42,086 nt of DNA from Inhella sp. (GCF_027532025.1 NZ_JAPZSY010000051.1:1-42086), one strand, 5' to 3'. Counted from the stretch's first letter, positions 1-10,032 are shown. Made by a program: numbers and translations. The notes: a model not told the origin generated them from the letters alone.

Positions 1-248
1 GTCAGCACGTCGACCATGCGGACTTTGTGCACCAAGGCGCGCTCGGCGGCGCGCTGGATCACCGGGCCGTCGGCCATGGGGTCGCTGAAGGGCACGCCCA
101 GTTCGATCACGTCGGCCCCGCCCGCCACCAGGGCATGCATCAGGTCCACGGTCAGGGTCGGGTGCGGATCGCCAGCGGTGATGTAGGGGATCAAGGCCTT
201 GCGACCGGCGGCCTTCAACGCGCTCAGGGTGGTGGCGATCCGGCTCAT
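1..248 (-). CDS. trpA: Tryptophan synthase alpha chain (N-terminal part, cut by window edge)
   Basis: Cleaves indole-3-glycerol phosphate to indole and glyceraldehyde 3-phosphate, then passes indole through the tunnel to TrpB. Only the first 82 codons lie in the window. The translation starts [12 protein letters not shown] and contains PYITAGDP and the stretch [16 protein letters not shown], which carries the catalytic Glu and the Asp of the TrpA active site. The ATG at 248 overlaps the trpB stop (ATGA), so the two chains are translationally coupled, as expected for an alpha2-beta2 complex. The remainder of the gene lies to the left of the window. Confidence 0.97.
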   Translation of the reverse strand, partial: MSRIATTLSALKAAGRKALIPYITAGDPHPTLTVDLMHALVAGGADVIELGVPFSDPMADGPVIQRAAERALVHKVRMVDVL

Positions 249-1525
249 TTCGCGCTCCGCAGGAAGGTCACGCCCTTGGCCTCTTCACCACGGCAGGAGG
301 GGCGGCAGTAGAAGCTGCTGCCCGACAGGTCGGCCACGGTGCCGATGTCTTTGTCGCCGCGGCCGCTGAGGTTCACCAGCAGCACTTGGTCTTTGGCCAT
401 CGAAGGCGCGATCTTCATGGCGTGCGCCAAGGCGTGGCTGCTTTCCAGCGCCGGGATGATGCCTTCGGTGCGGCACAGGCGGTGGAAGGCGTCCAAGGCT
501 TCGGCGTCGGTGGCGCCCACGTACTCGGCGCGGCCGATGTCCTTCAGGTAGGCGTGCTCCGGGCCCACGCCCGGGTAATCGAGACCGGCACTGATGGAGT
601 GCGTTTCGATGATCTGGCCGCCTTTGTCTTGCAGCAGGTAGGTGCGGTTGCCGTGCAGCACGCCCGGGCTACCGGCGCTGAGCGTGGCGGCGTGGTGGCC
701 GGTGTCGATGCCGCGGCCGGCGGCTTCGACGCCGATCAAACGCACCCCCTCGTGCGGCACGTAGGGGTAGAAGATGCCCATGGCGTTGCTGCCGCCACCG
801 ACGCAGGCGATCACGGCGTCCGGCTGGCGGCCGACCATGTCGGGCATCTGCACCAGGCATTCGTCGCCGATGACGCGCTGGAAGTCGCGCACCAGCATGG
901 GGTACGGGTGCGGGCCGGCCACGGTGCCGATGATGTAGAAGGTGTTCTCGACGTTCGTCACCCAGTCGCGCATCGCTTCGTTGAGCGCGTCTTTCAAGGT
1001 CTTGCTGCCGCTTTCCACGGGCACGACGGTGGCGCCCAACAGCTGCATGCGGTAGACGTTCGGCGACTGCCGCTTGACGTCCTCGGCGCCCATGTAGACC
1101 ACGCACTCCAGGCCGTAGCGCGCGCACACGGTGGCGGTGGCCACGCCATGCTGGCCGGCGCCGGTCTCGGCAATGATGCGCGGCTTGCCCATGCGGCGGG
1201 CCAGCAGCACCTGGCCGATCGTGTTGTTGACCTTGTGCGCGCCGGTGTGGTTCAGGTCTTCGCGCTTGAGGTAGATCTGCGCACCGCCCAGTTCCCGGCT
1301 CAGGCGCTCAGCGTGGTAGATCGGGCTGGGGCGGCCGACAAAATGGGCCAACTCCTTGCGGAACTCGGCCTGAAACTCGGCATCGTGCTGGTACTTGGCG
1401 TAGGCCTGCTCGAGCTCGTCGAGCGCGTGCATCAAGGTCTCGGCGACAAAGCGGCCACCGTAGCTGGTGCCCGAAGGGGTCGGGCCAAAGTGCCCGCGCG
1501 CGTCGGGCTGGTCGTACTGCAACAT
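245..1525 (-). CDS. trpB: Tryptophan synthase beta chain
   Basis: PLP enzyme that condenses indole with serine to make tryptophan. The 426-residue length is slightly longer than the roughly 400 of enteric TrpB because of a C-terminal extension. The PLP lysine sits in HTGAHKVNN, the phosphate-binding loop GGGSNAMG is intact, and [13 protein letters not shown] near residue 65 is typical. The start at 1525 follows an AGGGA-like ribosome binding site by a normal distance. trpF ends 12 bases upstream and trpA overlaps downstream, giving a trpF-trpB-trpA operon arrangement. Confidence 0.97.
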   Translation of the reverse strand: MLQYDQPDARGHFGPTPSGTSYGGRFVAETLMHALDELEQAYAKYQHDAEFQAEFRKELAHFVGRPSPIYHAERLSRELGGAQIYLKREDLNHTGAHKVNNTIGQVLLARRMGKPRIIAETGAGQHGVATATVCARYGLECVVYMGAEDVKRQSPNVYRMQLLGATVVPVESGSKTLKDALNEAMRDWVTNVENTFYIIGTVAGPHPYPMLVRDFQRVIGDECLVQMPDMVGRQPDAVIACVGGGSNAMGIFYPYVPHEGVRLIGVEAAGRGIDTGHHAATLSAGSPGVLHGNRTYLLQDKGGQIIETHSISAGLDYPGVGPEHAYLKDIGRAEYVGATDAEALDAFHRLCRTEGIIPALESSHALAHAMKIAPSMAKDQVLLVNLSGRGDKDIGTVADLSGSSFYCRPSCRGEEAKGVTFLRSAK

Positions 1526-1537
1526 GGAAAGGTCCCT

Positions 1538-2170
1538 TCAGAGGGCGGCGTCGGCGGCGCGAACGGCGGCGCAAAACGCGTGGATCAGGTCGGGGTCTTT
1601 GACCCCACGGGAGGATTCGACGCCCGAGGAGACGTCAACGGCCCAAGGCCGCACCCGCCGGATGCCATCGCCGACGTTGGCTGCATTCAACCCACCAGAC
1701 AAAACGACCGGACGGGTTGCGTTTGGTGCGAGCAGTGACCAATCGAATACCTTTCCACCGCCCCCGTAGCCTTCCACCGGCGCATCGACCAAGAGCGCCT
1801 GGGCCCGGGGGAATCGATCCTCCCAGTCTACCAATCGGGTGCCCGCTTGCACGGCCAAGGCCCGCAGGTAGGGACGGCCCCAGCGCTCGCAGTCGGCGGG
1901 GGCCTCGTCGCCGTGGAACTGCAACAGCAGTTGGGGCACAGCACGCAGCGCTGCCTCGATCTCGGCCGGGTTGGCATTGACGAACAGCCCCACCGGGGTG
2001 ACGAAGGGCGGCAGGCGTTCGGCCCAGCGCCGGGCTTGATCCAGCGTCACGGCCCGAACGCTCGGGGCGTAGAAGACAAAGCCCACGGCGTCGGCGCCGG
2101 CCCAGACGGCGGCGTCCACGTCGGTCTCGGTTCGCAATCCACAAATCTTGATGCGGGTTCGGCGATTCAT
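1538..2170 (-). CDS. trpF: Phosphoribosylanthranilate isomerase
   Basis: Carries out the Amadori rearrangement of phosphoribosylanthranilate to CdRP in tryptophan synthesis. The protein starts MNRRTRIKICGLRTETDV: the Cys of KICGL is the general base. GLFVNA, LLQFHGDE, LVDAPVEGYGGGGK, LSGGLNAANV and VDVSSGVESSRGVKD follow in the order of the TIM-barrel strands, with an Asp in LVDA as the general acid. The chosen ATG at 2170 overlaps the truA stop as ATGA; a longer upstream reading frame exists but has no family similarity. The product has 210 residues, the normal size. Confidence 0.95.
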   Translation of the reverse strand: MNRRTRIKICGLRTETDVDAAVWAGADAVGFVFYAPSVRAVTLDQARRWAERLPPFVTPVGLFVNANPAEIEAALRAVPQLLLQFHGDEAPADCERWGRPYLRALAVQAGTRLVDWEDRFPRAQALLVDAPVEGYGGGGKVFDWSLLAPNATRPVVLSGGLNAANVGDGIRRVRPWAVDVSSGVESSRGVKDPDLIHAFCAAVRAADAAL

Positions 2171-2952
2171 GGCAACCAGTCCATGGCAGGCGTGTGGGTG
2201 GGCAACCCTCGCTCGGCGTCGTACTGCGGGCCCAAAAAGTACAAGCCATCGGGGGCAAACGTGGGCGCGGCCAAAGACCGATCGCGGGCCTGGAGCACCT
2301 CGGCCACCCAATCCGGCGGCCGCGCCCCGTGTCCCACGGCCAGCAGGCTGCCCATCAGGTTACGGATCATGTGGTGCAGAAAGGCATTGGCCTCGAAATC
2401 GAAGCGCCAGTACGCGCCCCGCCGGCGAATGTCGAGCGTGCTGAGCGTTTTGATCGGACTGGCCGCTTGACACTCCGCCGCACGAAAGGCGCTGAAGTCG
2501 TGCTCCCCGATCAGGTGCGCAGCGGCCGCGTTCATGGCGTCGGCGTCCAGCGACCGGAAGGTCCAGCCCACGTTGCCGCATTCCCACGCGGGCCGCACTG
2601 GAGATTCGAGCAGCACGTAGGCATAACGTCGCCGTCGCGCATGGTTGCGGGCATGGAACCCATCGCCTGGCTCGGCCGACCACTGCACCGCCACATCCTC
2701 CGGCAGGTAGCGGTTGACGCCACGAACCCACCCAAAGGGCTCGCGCTGGCGGCTGGTGTCGAAATGCACCACCTGGTTGAGTCCATGCACGCCCGCGTCG
2801 GTCCGGCCCGCACACACGGTCTTGATGGGCTCATCGGCGAAGCGCGAGAGCGCCCACTCCAGACGGTCTTGCACGGTTTGCCCACCGGGCTGAGACTGCC
2901 ACCCCTGGTAAGCCGTGCCGCGGTAGGCCACGCCCAAGGCCAGGCGCATCAT
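2167..2952 (-). CDS. truA: tRNA pseudouridine(38-40) synthase
   Basis: Converts uridines 38-40 in the tRNA anticodon arm to pseudouridine. The catalytic Asp is in CAGRTDAGVHG, and ALGVAYRGTAYQGWQ and FHARNHARRRRYAYVL are TruA signatures. Two adjacent ATG codons (2952 and 2949) are both plausible starts; the earlier codon at 2985 would fall inside the fimV terminator hairpin and is unlikely. The gene overlaps trpF, a fimV-truA-trpF order I know from Burkholderiales. No strong Shine-Dalgarno is visible before 2952. The start sits only 18 bases after the terminator T-run, so read-through or a local promoter is needed. Confidence 0.94.
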   Translation of the reverse strand: MMRLALGVAYRGTAYQGWQSQPGGQTVQDRLEWALSRFADEPIKTVCAGRTDAGVHGLNQVVHFDTSRQREPFGWVRGVNRYLPEDVAVQWSAEPGDGFHARNHARRRRYAYVLLESPVRPAWECGNVGWTFRSLDADAMNAAAAHLIGEHDFSAFRAAECQAASPIKTLSTLDIRRRGAYWRFDFEANAFLHHMIRNLMGSLLAVGHGARPPDWVAEVLQARDRSLAAPTFAPDGLYFLGPQYDAERGLPTHTPAMDWLP

Positions 2953-2969
2953 GCGGGCGCCCCGGCAAG

Positions 2970-2994
2970 AAAAAGGGCGCCGCAAGCGGCGCCC
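2970..2994 (-). terminator. Rho-independent terminator downstream of fimV
   Basis: On the minus strand an 8-bp perfect GC stem (GGGCGCCG pairing with CGGCGCCC, 4-base loop) is followed directly by a run of five T. It begins 20 bases after the fimV stop codon. This is a canonical intrinsic terminator, placed immediately before the truA start. Confidence 0.85.
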
Positions 2995-3013
2995 ATCGAC
3001 GAACCCAAGAGCA

Positions 3014-5371
3014 TCAGCGCAAGCTGTCCAGCATGGCCTTGGCCTTGTCGTACAGGGGGCCGCTGTTGACTTGGTTGATCAACTCCTGCAGCACGTCGCG
3101 CGCGCCTTCCACGTCGCCAATCTGGCGGAACTCTTCCGCCAGTTCGAGTTGACGCGTCATCGGATCGCCTTCGTCGTTGGCCAAGTCTTGGACGGCATCG
3201 ATCAGGCTGTCGGCGCCCAGCTTGGTTCGATGCGGTTCGTCGGCTTCGGCCGGAGGCTCCACCGCCAAATCGCCCAACTCGAAGTCCAGCGGTTGGTTGG
3301 CGGCCGGTGCCGGCGACGGTGCCGCGGCATCCAGCAAGGGAAGGTCCAAATCGGCCGCTGCCGACTTGCTCCCACCCAGGTCCAGGTCGAGGTCCAGCGT
3401 GCTGTCGACGGCGTTGTTGGAGGCTTGAGCGAACGGCTGCGTGGCAGCACCAGCCAACGCGGCGGCAGTCGCTGGCAGGGTTGAAGCATCCATCGGTTCC
3501 GGACGCGGTGACACGTCGTCGAACATGGCCTTGGGTTTGCCGCCCGGCTGGTACAGCGTGTTCTCAGCGTCGATGCCGCGGCCCATCTCTTGGGCCTTGA
3601 GCCAATCGTCGCCCTCACCGCGGCACTCGGCGTACAGCTGCAAGGCCAGTTGTTCGAAACCGCGAACGTCACGACGCTTGGCGTACACCTCGAGCAGCTT
3701 GACGCGGATGGCCGTCCGACCCGGCTGGCTGCGCAGGGCCTCCTTCAAGATTTCTTCAGCCTGCAGGTCGCGGCCGTAGGCCAGGTACACGTCGGCTTCC
3801 GCCACAGGGTCGACGTCGCCATGGGCGTCGAGCTGGCTCAGCGAGTACGACATGGACGACACACCGCTGGCACCGTCTCGGGTGTCAACCCGCTGACCCC
3901 CGGTCACACCGAAGAAGGAATCGGGCTGCAGGCGGCTTTCGCCAAACATGGTTTCTTTGCCCAAATCAGGTTTGGACTTGCGCGTGAATCGCCAAGCCGC
4001 GAAACCGAGGGCGCCGAGCAAACCGATGCCGAGCGCCACCCCCAAGGGCGATTGCAGCCATGCCAACAAGCCGCCCTCGTCCGCAGGCTTGGCAGGCGCC
4101 GGGGCTGGCAGAGGCGCCGGCGCCGGTGCCGGCTTGCTGGCGGGCTTGGGCGCCACCGCGCTGGCTGGCGCCGGCAACGAGGCCGGCACCGAGGCCGGCA
4201 GCGCGATCGGCGCTGCCACCGAGGCCGCCGTGTCAACCGCCTTGGCCGGATCGGCCCCGGGCTTGGCCGCTTCGGACAGCTTCTTCAGGTCATCGACGTT
4301 GCGGCTCAACGACGCCACCTTGTCGGCGGGCTTGGAAGCCGCCGGGGCGGGAGCGGGAGCGGGAGCGGGAGCCGGCGCCGGCGTCGGGGCTGGCTTGCTG
4401 AGCGTCAGGCGATCGCCCGTGGGCGCAGCCGGCTTCGTCTCTTGGACCTGCGCCTGCACGGCACCCTTGGCGGTGCGTTCGGGCTCCACCGGCAAACGAG
4501 GCGCCGTGTTGGCCAGCCCTTGGCGGGCCGCGTCGAAGTCGGCACTGTGGGCACGAACCACTTGGCGCGCCTCGCCGGCAGCGATCTGCGCGGCCTCGGC
4601 ACCCGGCAGGCGCAATCGAGCGCCTGCACGCAGCAGGTTCATGTTGTTGTTGAGAAACGCGTTGGGGTTCGATCGGTACAGCGCCACCAGCATCTGATCG
4701 ATCGACACGCCGGCAGGAGCGTGCCGCGAAGCGATGCGCGACAGCGAATCCCCACCACGCACGACCACCGTGCCATCGGCCGGAGCCTCCGCCGGTGCAC
4801 GGGGCCCGGTTGGCGGGCGCTCGGCAGCTGGCGCGGGTACGGGCGCTGAGGCGGTGCGCACCGGAGTCGGCGCAGCGACGGGCGCGGTCGGGCTGACCAC
4901 CGGCGCCAGGGGCGCCTGCTCCGGCGCACGCGCCATCCGGTTGGGCGGATCGAACAGCAGGGTGTACTCCCGCGTCAACCGGCCCGTGGCCCAACTGATG
5001 TCCAGCACCACGTCCACGAAGGGCTCTTGGACGGCGCGATCGCTGACCAAACGAAGGACCGTGCGGCCGTCGGCACGCTTGACCGCTTGCACCTGGGTAC
5101 CCGACAGCACGGCGTTGTAGTCCAGGCCGTTGCTGCGATAGACGTCGGGAGAGGCCAGGCGCACGCGTAAGCTGTTGGCCTCATCGGCGCTCAGGCTGGT
5201 GATTTCGATCTCAGCACGCAGGGTTTCGCCGAGCGCCGATTGCACGTTGAGGCGCCCCAGCCCGAGGGCGTGGCTGGCACCCGCCGACAGCGTGAGGCTG
5301 ACCGCCAAAGCCAGTTGCGACAAGGAAAAACGCGCGCGGCGCGAGAGGTCTTGGTTCAAGGCATCCCCCAT
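3014..5371 (-). CDS. fimV: FimV-like peptidoglycan-binding polar hub protein
   Basis: Inner-membrane protein of the FimV/HubP group, which organises the cell pole and supports type IV pili in relatives. The 785-residue product begins with a signal peptide (hydrophobic segment about 17-32, cleavage near SHA). Then come the conserved N-terminal FimV domain (LGLGRLNVQSALGETL), a LysM-like peptidoglycan-binding domain at about 201-255 (VRGGDSLSRIA to LRLPG), and long Ala/Pro-rich linkers. A transmembrane segment lies near 444-462, followed by the acidic cytoplasmic part ending in the FimV C-terminal domain (RQLELAEEFRQIGDVEGARDVL). The start at 5371 (MGDALNQ) puts the signal peptide at the N-terminus. 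Four copies of the hexamer CGGGAG (4348-4371) encode part of an AP linker and could slip in frame. Confidence 0.9.
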   Translation of the reverse strand: MGDALNQDLSRRARFSLSQLALAVSLTLSAGASHALGLGRLNVQSALGETLRAEIEITSLSADEANSLRVRLASPDVYRSNGLDYNAVLSGTQVQAVKRADGRTVLRLVSDRAVQEPFVDVVLDISWATGRLTREYTLLFDPPNRMARAPEQAPLAPVVSPTAPVAAPTPVRTASAPVPAPAAERPPTGPRAPAEAPADGTVVVRGGDSLSRIASRHAPAGVSIDQMLVALYRSNPNAFLNNNMNLLRAGARLRLPGAEAAQIAAGEARQVVRAHSADFDAARQGLANTAPRLPVEPERTAKGAVQAQVQETKPAAPTGDRLTLSKPAPTPAPAPAPAPAPAPAASKPADKVASLSRNVDDLKKLSEAAKPGADPAKAVDTAASVAAPIALPASVPASLPAPASAVAPKPASKPAPAPAPLPAPAPAKPADEGGLLAWLQSPLGVALGIGLLGALGFAAWRFTRKSKPDLGKETMFGESRLQPDSFFGVTGGQRVDTRDGASGVSSMSYSLSQLDAHGDVDPVAEADVYLAYGRDLQAEEILKEALRSQPGRTAIRVKLLEVYAKRRDVRGFEQLALQLYAECRGEGDDWLKAQEMGRGIDAENTLYQPGGKPKAMFDDVSPRPEPMDASTLPATAAALAGAATQPFAQASNNAVDSTLDLDLDLGGSKSAAADLDLPLLDAAAPSPAPAANQPLDFELGDLAVEPPAEADEPHRTKLGADSLIDAVQDLANDEGDPMTRQLELAEEFRQIGDVEGARDVLQELINQVNSGPLYDKAKAMLDSLR

Positions 5372-5430
5372 CGCCCACGACAGACCTCGTCCGTCCCCAG
5401 GGCGAAATTGCAAGAGCGGCAAGCATATCC

Positions 5431-5518
5431 GCTGATTTCCTGAGAAAACGCCTTCAACCCGAGGCTTGCAGGCGTTCACCGACGGGGGTTTGCCCCAGGG
5501 TGCTCAAGGAATTTCAGC
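5431..5518. other. Nested imperfect inverted repeats between asd and fimV
   Basis: The asd-fimV gap holds an imperfect outer inverted repeat: GCTGATTTCCTGAG at 5431-5444 against CTCAAGGAATTTCAGC at 5503-5518. It encloses an AACGCC/GGCGTT stem (5447-5452 with 5471-5476) and a small GGGG/CCCC hairpin. It includes the last asd codons. It could fold in asd mRNA and end or attenuate transcription before fimV, but there is no T-run, so this is only a structural observation. Confidence 0.35.
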
Positions 5519-6632
5519 GTTCCATCAAGATCCGGAGCATGCGGCGCAGCGGCTCGGCCGCGCCCCACAGCAATTGGTCACCAATCGTGAACGCACCCAG
5601 GTACTCGGGCCCCATGGCGAGTTTGCGCAGGCGACCGACCGGGATGGTGAGCGTGCCGGTGACGGCCACGGGGGTCAGGTCGCGGATCGTGGCCTCGCGG
5701 GTGTTGGGCACCACCTTCACCCAGGCGTTGTCGGCGGCGATCATGGCCTCGATCTCGTCGAGCGGCACGTCCTTCTTGAGTTTGAAGGTCAGCGCCTGGC
5801 TGTGGCAACGCATGGCCCCGATGCGGACGCAGAAGCCGTCGACCGGGATGGCCTGGGCGCCGGTGCCGAGGATCTTGTTGGTCTCGGCCATGCCCTTCCA
5901 CTCTTCCTTGGACACGCCGTTGCCCAGGTCCTTGTCGATCCAAGGGATGAGCGAGCCACCCAAGGGAACGCCAAAGTTCGCGGTTTCGGCGGCGGTCAGC
6001 GAGCGCTGTTTGTCAACGATGCGGCGGTCGATCTCGAGGATGGCGCTCTTGGGGTCGTCCAGCAGGGCCTTGACTTCGGCGTTCAGCGTGCCGTACTGCG
6101 TGAGCAGTTCGCGCATGTGCTGAGCGCCGCCACCGCTGGCCGCTTGGTAGGTTTGGGTGCTCATCCACTCGACCAAGCCAGCCTTGTAGAGCGCGCCCAC
6201 ACCCATGAGCATGCAGCTGACGGTGCAGTTGCCGCCGATCCAGTTCTTGCCGCCCTGGGCCAGGGCTTGGTCGATCACCGGGCGGTTGACCGGGTCGAGC
6301 ACGATGACGGCGTCGTCGGCCATGCGCAGGCTGCTGGCGGCGTCGATCCAGTGGCCCGTCCAACCGGCAGCGCGAAGCTTGGGGTACACCTCGTTGGTGT
6401 AGTCGCCGCCTTGGCAGGTGATGACGACGTCGCAGCGCTTGAGCTGCTCGATGTCGTGCGCATCCTGCAAGGTGGTTTCGTTCTTGGCTTGCGCCGGGGC
6501 TTTGCCGCCGGCGTTGCTGGTGCTGAAGAACAGGGGTTCGATCAGGTCGAAGTCTTTTTCGGCGGTCATCCGGTCCATCAGCACCGAACCCACCATCCCA
6601 CGCCAGCCCACCAGGCCCACCAAGGTCGTCAT
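5514..6632 (-). CDS. asd: Aspartate-semialdehyde dehydrogenase
   Basis: Reduces aspartyl-4-phosphate to aspartate semialdehyde, the branch point to lysine, diaminopimelate, threonine and methionine. The 372-residue protein begins [22 protein letters not shown], the NADP-binding start of the gamma-proteobacterial-type Asd. It has the active-site Cys in [10 protein letters not shown] and the substrate-binding segment [13 protein letters not shown]. The ATG at 6632 is preceded by GGAGCGGTG, a good ribosome binding site; a GTG one codon upstream is too close to it. leuB lies 36 bases upstream in the same direction, so leuC-leuD-leuB-asd are probably one transcript. Confidence 0.96.
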   Translation of the reverse strand: MTTLVGLVGWRGMVGSVLMDRMTAEKDFDLIEPLFFSTSNAGGKAPAQAKNETTLQDAHDIEQLKRCDVVITCQGGDYTNEVYPKLRAAGWTGHWIDAASSLRMADDAVIVLDPVNRPVIDQALAQGGKNWIGGNCTVSCMLMGVGALYKAGLVEWMSTQTYQAASGGGAQHMRELLTQYGTLNAEVKALLDDPKSAILEIDRRIVDKQRSLTAAETANFGVPLGGSLIPWIDKDLGNGVSKEEWKGMAETNKILGTGAQAIPVDGFCVRIGAMRCHSQALTFKLKKDVPLDEIEAMIAADNAWVKVVPNTREATIRDLTPVAVTGTLTIPVGRLRKLAMGPEYLGAFTIGDQLLWGAAEPLRRMLRILMER

Positions 6633-6668
6633 CACCGCTCCAAAATCAAGAAAAACACGCCTAACGCA

Positions 6669-7751
6669 TCAACCCAGCGCTTGGAGGACAGCGTCCCCCA
6701 TCGCCTGGGTGCCCACCCGCTCGCAGCCTTCGCTCCAGATGTCGCCGGTGCGCAGGCCTTGGGCCAACACGGCCTGCACGGCCGCTTCGATGCGGTCGGC
6801 GGCATCAAGCCAGCCCAGGGTGTAGCGGCACATCATCGCCGCACTCAAGATCGTGGCCAGCGGGTTGGCGATGCCCTTGCCCGCGATGTCGGGGGCGCTG
6901 CCGTGGCTGGGCTCGTACAGGCCCTTGTTGGCCTTGTCGAGCGAGGCCGAGGGCAGCATGCCGATGGAGCCGGTGAGCATGGCGGCCTCGTCAGACAGGA
7001 TGTCGCCGAACAAGTTGCCGGTGACGATCACGTCGAAGGCCTTGGGTGCCTTCACGAGTTGCATGGCGGCGTTGTCCACGTACATGTGGTCCAGGGCCAC
7101 GTCGGGGTACTGCTGGTGCACGTCGATCACCACGTCGCGCCAGAACTGCGAGGTTTCCAGCACGTTGGCCTTGTCCACGCTGGTGACCTTGCCGCGGCGC
7201 TTGCGCGCCCCCTGGAAGGCCACGTGGGCGATGCGCTCGACCTCGGGCCGGCTGTAGCGCATGGTGTCAAAGGCCTCGTCGGCCCCGGGGAAGTGCCCGT
7301 CCACGGCCGTGCGGCGGCCGCGCGGCGTGCCGAAGTAGATGTCGCCGGTCAGCTCGCGCAGGATGAGGATGTCCAGCCCCGCCACCAACTCGGGCTTGAG
7401 GCTGCTGGCGTGCGTCAGTTGCGGGTAGCACAGGGCCGGGCGCAGGTTGGCGAACAGGCCCAGGTGCTTGCGCAGGCCCAAGATCGCCTGCTCGGGGCGC
7501 AGCGGACGGTCGAGCTTGTCGTACTTCCAGTCGCCCACGGCGCCGAACAGCACGGCGTCGGCACGCTGGGCCAGGGCCAGGGTGCTTTCGGGCAGCGGGT
7601 GGCCGGCGGCCTCGTAGGCGGCACCGCCCACGGGGGCGGTTTCCAGGGCGATCGGCAGCTTCAGGGCCTTCAGGACCTTGACGGCCTCGGCCATGATTTC
7701 GGGGCCGATGCCGTCGCCCGGCAGCACGGCGATGAGTTTCGTGGCGCTCAT
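6669..7751 (-). CDS. leuB: 3-isopropylmalate dehydrogenase
   Basis: Oxidatively decarboxylates 3-isopropylmalate to 2-oxoisocaproate in leucine synthesis. The 360-residue protein starts [22 protein letters not shown]. It carries [14 protein letters not shown], the catalytic Lys region [17 protein letters not shown], and the NAD/Mg-binding end [14 protein letters not shown]. The start overlaps the leuD stop (ATGA), showing translational coupling. The open frame continues upstream without a stop, but that part is the shadow of leuD. Confidence 0.97.
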   Translation of the reverse strand: MSATKLIAVLPGDGIGPEIMAEAVKVLKALKLPIALETAPVGGAAYEAAGHPLPESTLALAQRADAVLFGAVGDWKYDKLDRPLRPEQAILGLRKHLGLFANLRPALCYPQLTHASSLKPELVAGLDILILRELTGDIYFGTPRGRRTAVDGHFPGADEAFDTMRYSRPEVERIAHVAFQGARKRRGKVTSVDKANVLETSQFWRDVVIDVHQQYPDVALDHMYVDNAAMQLVKAPKAFDVIVTGNLFGDILSDEAAMLTGSIGMLPSASLDKANKGLYEPSHGSAPDIAGKGIANPLATILSAAMMCRYTLGWLDAADRIEAAVQAVLAQGLRTGDIWSEGCERVGTQAMGDAVLQALG

Positions 7752-8398
7752 GCGGTCAGTTCTCGCTTCAACCAGGGTTTGGCGGCCAAGCGCTTCGCTT
7801 GGAAGGCCTCGATGTCGGCCGCGTGCTGCAGGGTCAGGCCGATTTCGTCCAGGCCGTTGAGCAGGCAGTGCTTGCGGAAGGGCTCGACGTCGAAGCCGTG
7901 CTCGACGCCCTCGGGCGTCGCCACCACCTGGCGCGCCAGGTCGATGGCCAGTTGGTAGCCCGGCGTGGCGTGCACGGCTTGGAACAAGGCGTCGACGACG
8001 GCCTCGGGCAAAACGATGGGCAGCAGGCCGTTCTTGAAGCAGTTGTTGAAGAAGATGTCGGCAAAGCTGGGCGCGATGACGGCGCGGATGCCGTACTGCT
8101 GGATGGCCCAGGGCGCGTGTTCGCGGCTGGATCCACAGCCGAAGTTGGCACGGGCCAGCATCACGCTGGCGCCGGCGTAGCGCGGCTGGTTGAGCACGAA
8201 CGCGGGGTTCGGCTTGCGGCTGGCCGGGTCCTGGCCGGGCTCGCCTTTGTCGAGGTAGCGCCACTCGTCGAACAGGTTGGGGCCGAAGCCCGTGCGCTGG
8301 ATCGACTTGAGGAACTGCTTGGGGATGATGGCGTCGGTGTCGACGTTGGCGCGGTCGATGGGGACGACCAGGCCCTGGTGCTGGGTGAAGGCTTGCAT
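7748..8398 (-). CDS. leuD: 3-isopropylmalate dehydratase small subunit
   Basis: Swivel-domain subunit that pairs with LeuC to isomerise 2- to 3-isopropylmalate. The 216-residue protein shows [14 protein letters not shown] near the start and [15 protein letters not shown] in the middle, both typical of LeuD. The ATG at 8398 is served by GGAGAAG a few bases upstream. It is separated from leuC by about 200 bases that hold a small lipoprotein gene. Confidence 0.96.
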   Translation of the reverse strand: MQAFTQHQGLVVPIDRANVDTDAIIPKQFLKSIQRTGFGPNLFDEWRYLDKGEPGQDPASRKPNPAFVLNQPRYAGASVMLARANFGCGSSREHAPWAIQQYGIRAVIAPSFADIFFNNCFKNGLLPIVLPEAVVDALFQAVHATPGYQLAIDLARQVVATPEGVEHGFDVEPFRKHCLLNGLDEIGLTLQHAADIEAFQAKRLAAKPWLKRELTA

Positions 8399-8410
8399 CA
8401 CTTCTCCATG

Positions 8411-8429
8411 CCCAGGGCTCGGCCCTGGG
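8411..8429. repeat. 8-bp hairpin between the entericidin-like gene and leuD
   Basis: CCCAGGGC and GCCCTGGG pair perfectly around a 3-base loop. It sits 4 bases after the stop of the small lipoprotein gene and 12 bases before the leuD start. There is no T-run on either side, so it is more likely an mRNA-stabilising or processing hairpin than a terminator. Confidence 0.5.
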
Positions 8430-8433
8430 CGGT

Positions 8434-8565
8434 TTACTTCTTGGCGGCTTCTTCGATTTTTTCGCCGGCCTTCTTCACGTCCTTGCCAATGCCTTGCAAG
8501 GTGTTGCAGGCGCTCAGGCTGACGAGGGCGAAGGCGGCGATGGCGGCGAGGATCAGGCGTTGCAT
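8434..8565 (-). CDS. Entericidin-like small lipoprotein
   Basis: A 43-residue protein with the start [20 protein letters not shown]: a short signal peptide and a lipobox (LSAC) giving a lipidated Cys20. A short charged amphipathic tail rich in Lys and Glu (about [19 protein letters not shown]) follows. This is the plan of entericidin A/B family lipoproteins, which are small membrane-associated peptides. It lies between leuC and leuD and is transcribed with them, 42 bases after the leuC stop. Nothing in the leucine pathway requires it; the position may simply be a conserved hitchhiker in this group. Confidence 0.85.
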   Translation of the reverse strand: MQRLILAAIAAFALVSLSACNTLQGIGKDVKKAGEKIEEAAKK

Positions 8566-8607
8566 GGTGGCGTCCGGCTCAGGTCAGTGACGAAGCCACC
8601 ATTGTCG

Positions 8608-10020
8608 TCAGGCGTACTGGCGAACGTCCACGAAGCGGCCCTTCATGGCCGCCGCCGCGGCCATGGCCGGGCTGACGAGGTGGGTGCGCCCACCGGCGCC
8701 CTGACGTCCTTCGAAATTGCGATTGCTGGTGCTGGCGCAGCGCTCGCCCGGCTCCAGACGGTCGGCGTTCATGGCCAGGCACATGGAACAGCCGGGCTCG
8801 CGCCACTCAAAGCCAGCGGCCTTGAACACGCGGTCCAGTCCCTCGGCTTCCGCCTGCGCCTTCACGAGACCTGAGCCAGGCACGACCAGCGCCTGCTTGA
8901 TGCCCTTGGCCACCTTGCCACCGATGCGCTGCACGATGGCGGCGGCTTCGCGCAGGTCTTCGATGCGACTGTTGGTGCACGAACCGATGAACACCTTGTC
9001 GGGCGCGATGGAACCGATTTGCTGGTGCGGCTGCAAACCCATGTAGGCCAAGGCCCGCTGGGTGGCATCGCGACGCACGGCGTCGCTCACGCGGGCCGGT
9101 TCGGGCGTGAAGGCATCGATGGGCAGCACCATTTCGGGGCTGGTGCCCCAACTGACTTGGGGCGCGATGCGCGTGGCATCGATCTCGACCACAGCATCGA
9201 AGTGGGCGCCTGGGTCGCTGACCAGGGTGCGCCAGTCGGCCACGGCTTGCTCCCACTCGTCGCCTTGGGGGCTCAACGGTCGCCCCTTCAGGTAGGCGAT
9301 GGTGGTGTCGTCCACACCGACCAAGCCTGCGCGCGCGCCGGCCTCGATGGCCATGTTGCACACGGTCATTCGGCCTTCCATGCTGAGGGCTTGAATGCCC
9401 TCGCCGCCGAACTCGATGGTGTAACCGGTGCCGCCCGCCGTGCCGATGGCGCCGATGATGGCCAACACCAAGTCCTTGGCGCCCACACCAGCCTGCAGCC
9501 GGCCATTGATGCGCACGAGCATGTTCTTGGCCTTCTTGGCCACCAGGCACTGGGTGGCCAGCACATGCTCCACCTCGCTGGTGCCGATGCCATGGGCCAG
9601 AGCGGCAAAGGCGCCGTGCGTGGAGGTGTGGCTGTCGCCGCAGACCACGGTCATGCCGGGCAACGTGGCGCCCTGCTCGGGGCCGATGACGTGCACGATG
9701 CCTTGGCGGCGGTCGTTCATCTTGAACTGACGGATGCCATGCTTGTCGCAGTTGGCGTCCAGGGTGTCGACTTGCAGCTTGCTGATCGGGTCGGCAATGC
9801 CCAGCGCGCGGTCGGTGGTGGGGACGTTGTGGTCGCTGACGGCCAAGTTGGCGGCGATGCGGAACACCTTGCGACCGGCCAACGCCAGGCCCTCAAAGGC
9901 CTGCGGGCTGGTGACTTCATGCACCAGGTGGCGGTCGATGTAGATCAGCGCGGTGCCATCGGGCTCGGTGCGGACGACGTGCTCGTCCCAGAGCTTGTCG
10001 TACAGGGTCTTGGCGGTCAT
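8608..10020 (-). CDS. leuC: 3-isopropylmalate dehydratase large subunit
   Basis: Aconitase-family [4Fe-4S] subunit that works with LeuD in leucine synthesis. The 470-residue protein begins [16 protein letters not shown]. It contains [16 protein letters not shown], the first cluster Cys in [16 protein letters not shown], and the other two in [14 protein letters not shown], so all three iron-sulfur ligands are present. The substrate loop [17 protein letters not shown] is intact. It starts 12 bases after the LysR gene stop, so the two may share a transcript. Confidence 0.97.
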   Translation of the reverse strand: MTAKTLYDKLWDEHVVRTEPDGTALIYIDRHLVHEVTSPQAFEGLALAGRKVFRIAANLAVSDHNVPTTDRALGIADPISKLQVDTLDANCDKHGIRQFKMNDRRQGIVHVIGPEQGATLPGMTVVCGDSHTSTHGAFAALAHGIGTSEVEHVLATQCLVAKKAKNMLVRINGRLQAGVGAKDLVLAIIGAIGTAGGTGYTIEFGGEGIQALSMEGRMTVCNMAIEAGARAGLVGVDDTTIAYLKGRPLSPQGDEWEQAVADWRTLVSDPGAHFDAVVEIDATRIAPQVSWGTSPEMVLPIDAFTPEPARVSDAVRRDATQRALAYMGLQPHQQIGSIAPDKVFIGSCTNSRIEDLREAAAIVQRIGGKVAKGIKQALVVPGSGLVKAQAEAEGLDRVFKAAGFEWREPGCSMCLAMNADRLEPGERCASTSNRNFEGRQGAGGRTHLVSPAMAAAAAMKGRFVDVRQYA

Positions 10021-10032
10021 GCGAAACAGGGA

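Noticed and set aside
1538-2311. Longer trpF starting at 2311
   Set aside because: The extra N-terminal residues have no TrpF similarity and overlap truA; the ATG at 2170 gives the normal family start.
8411-8429. Intrinsic terminator between the small lipoprotein gene and leuD
   Set aside because: The stem is good, but no T-run follows on the transcribed strand, and leuD needs transcription through it.
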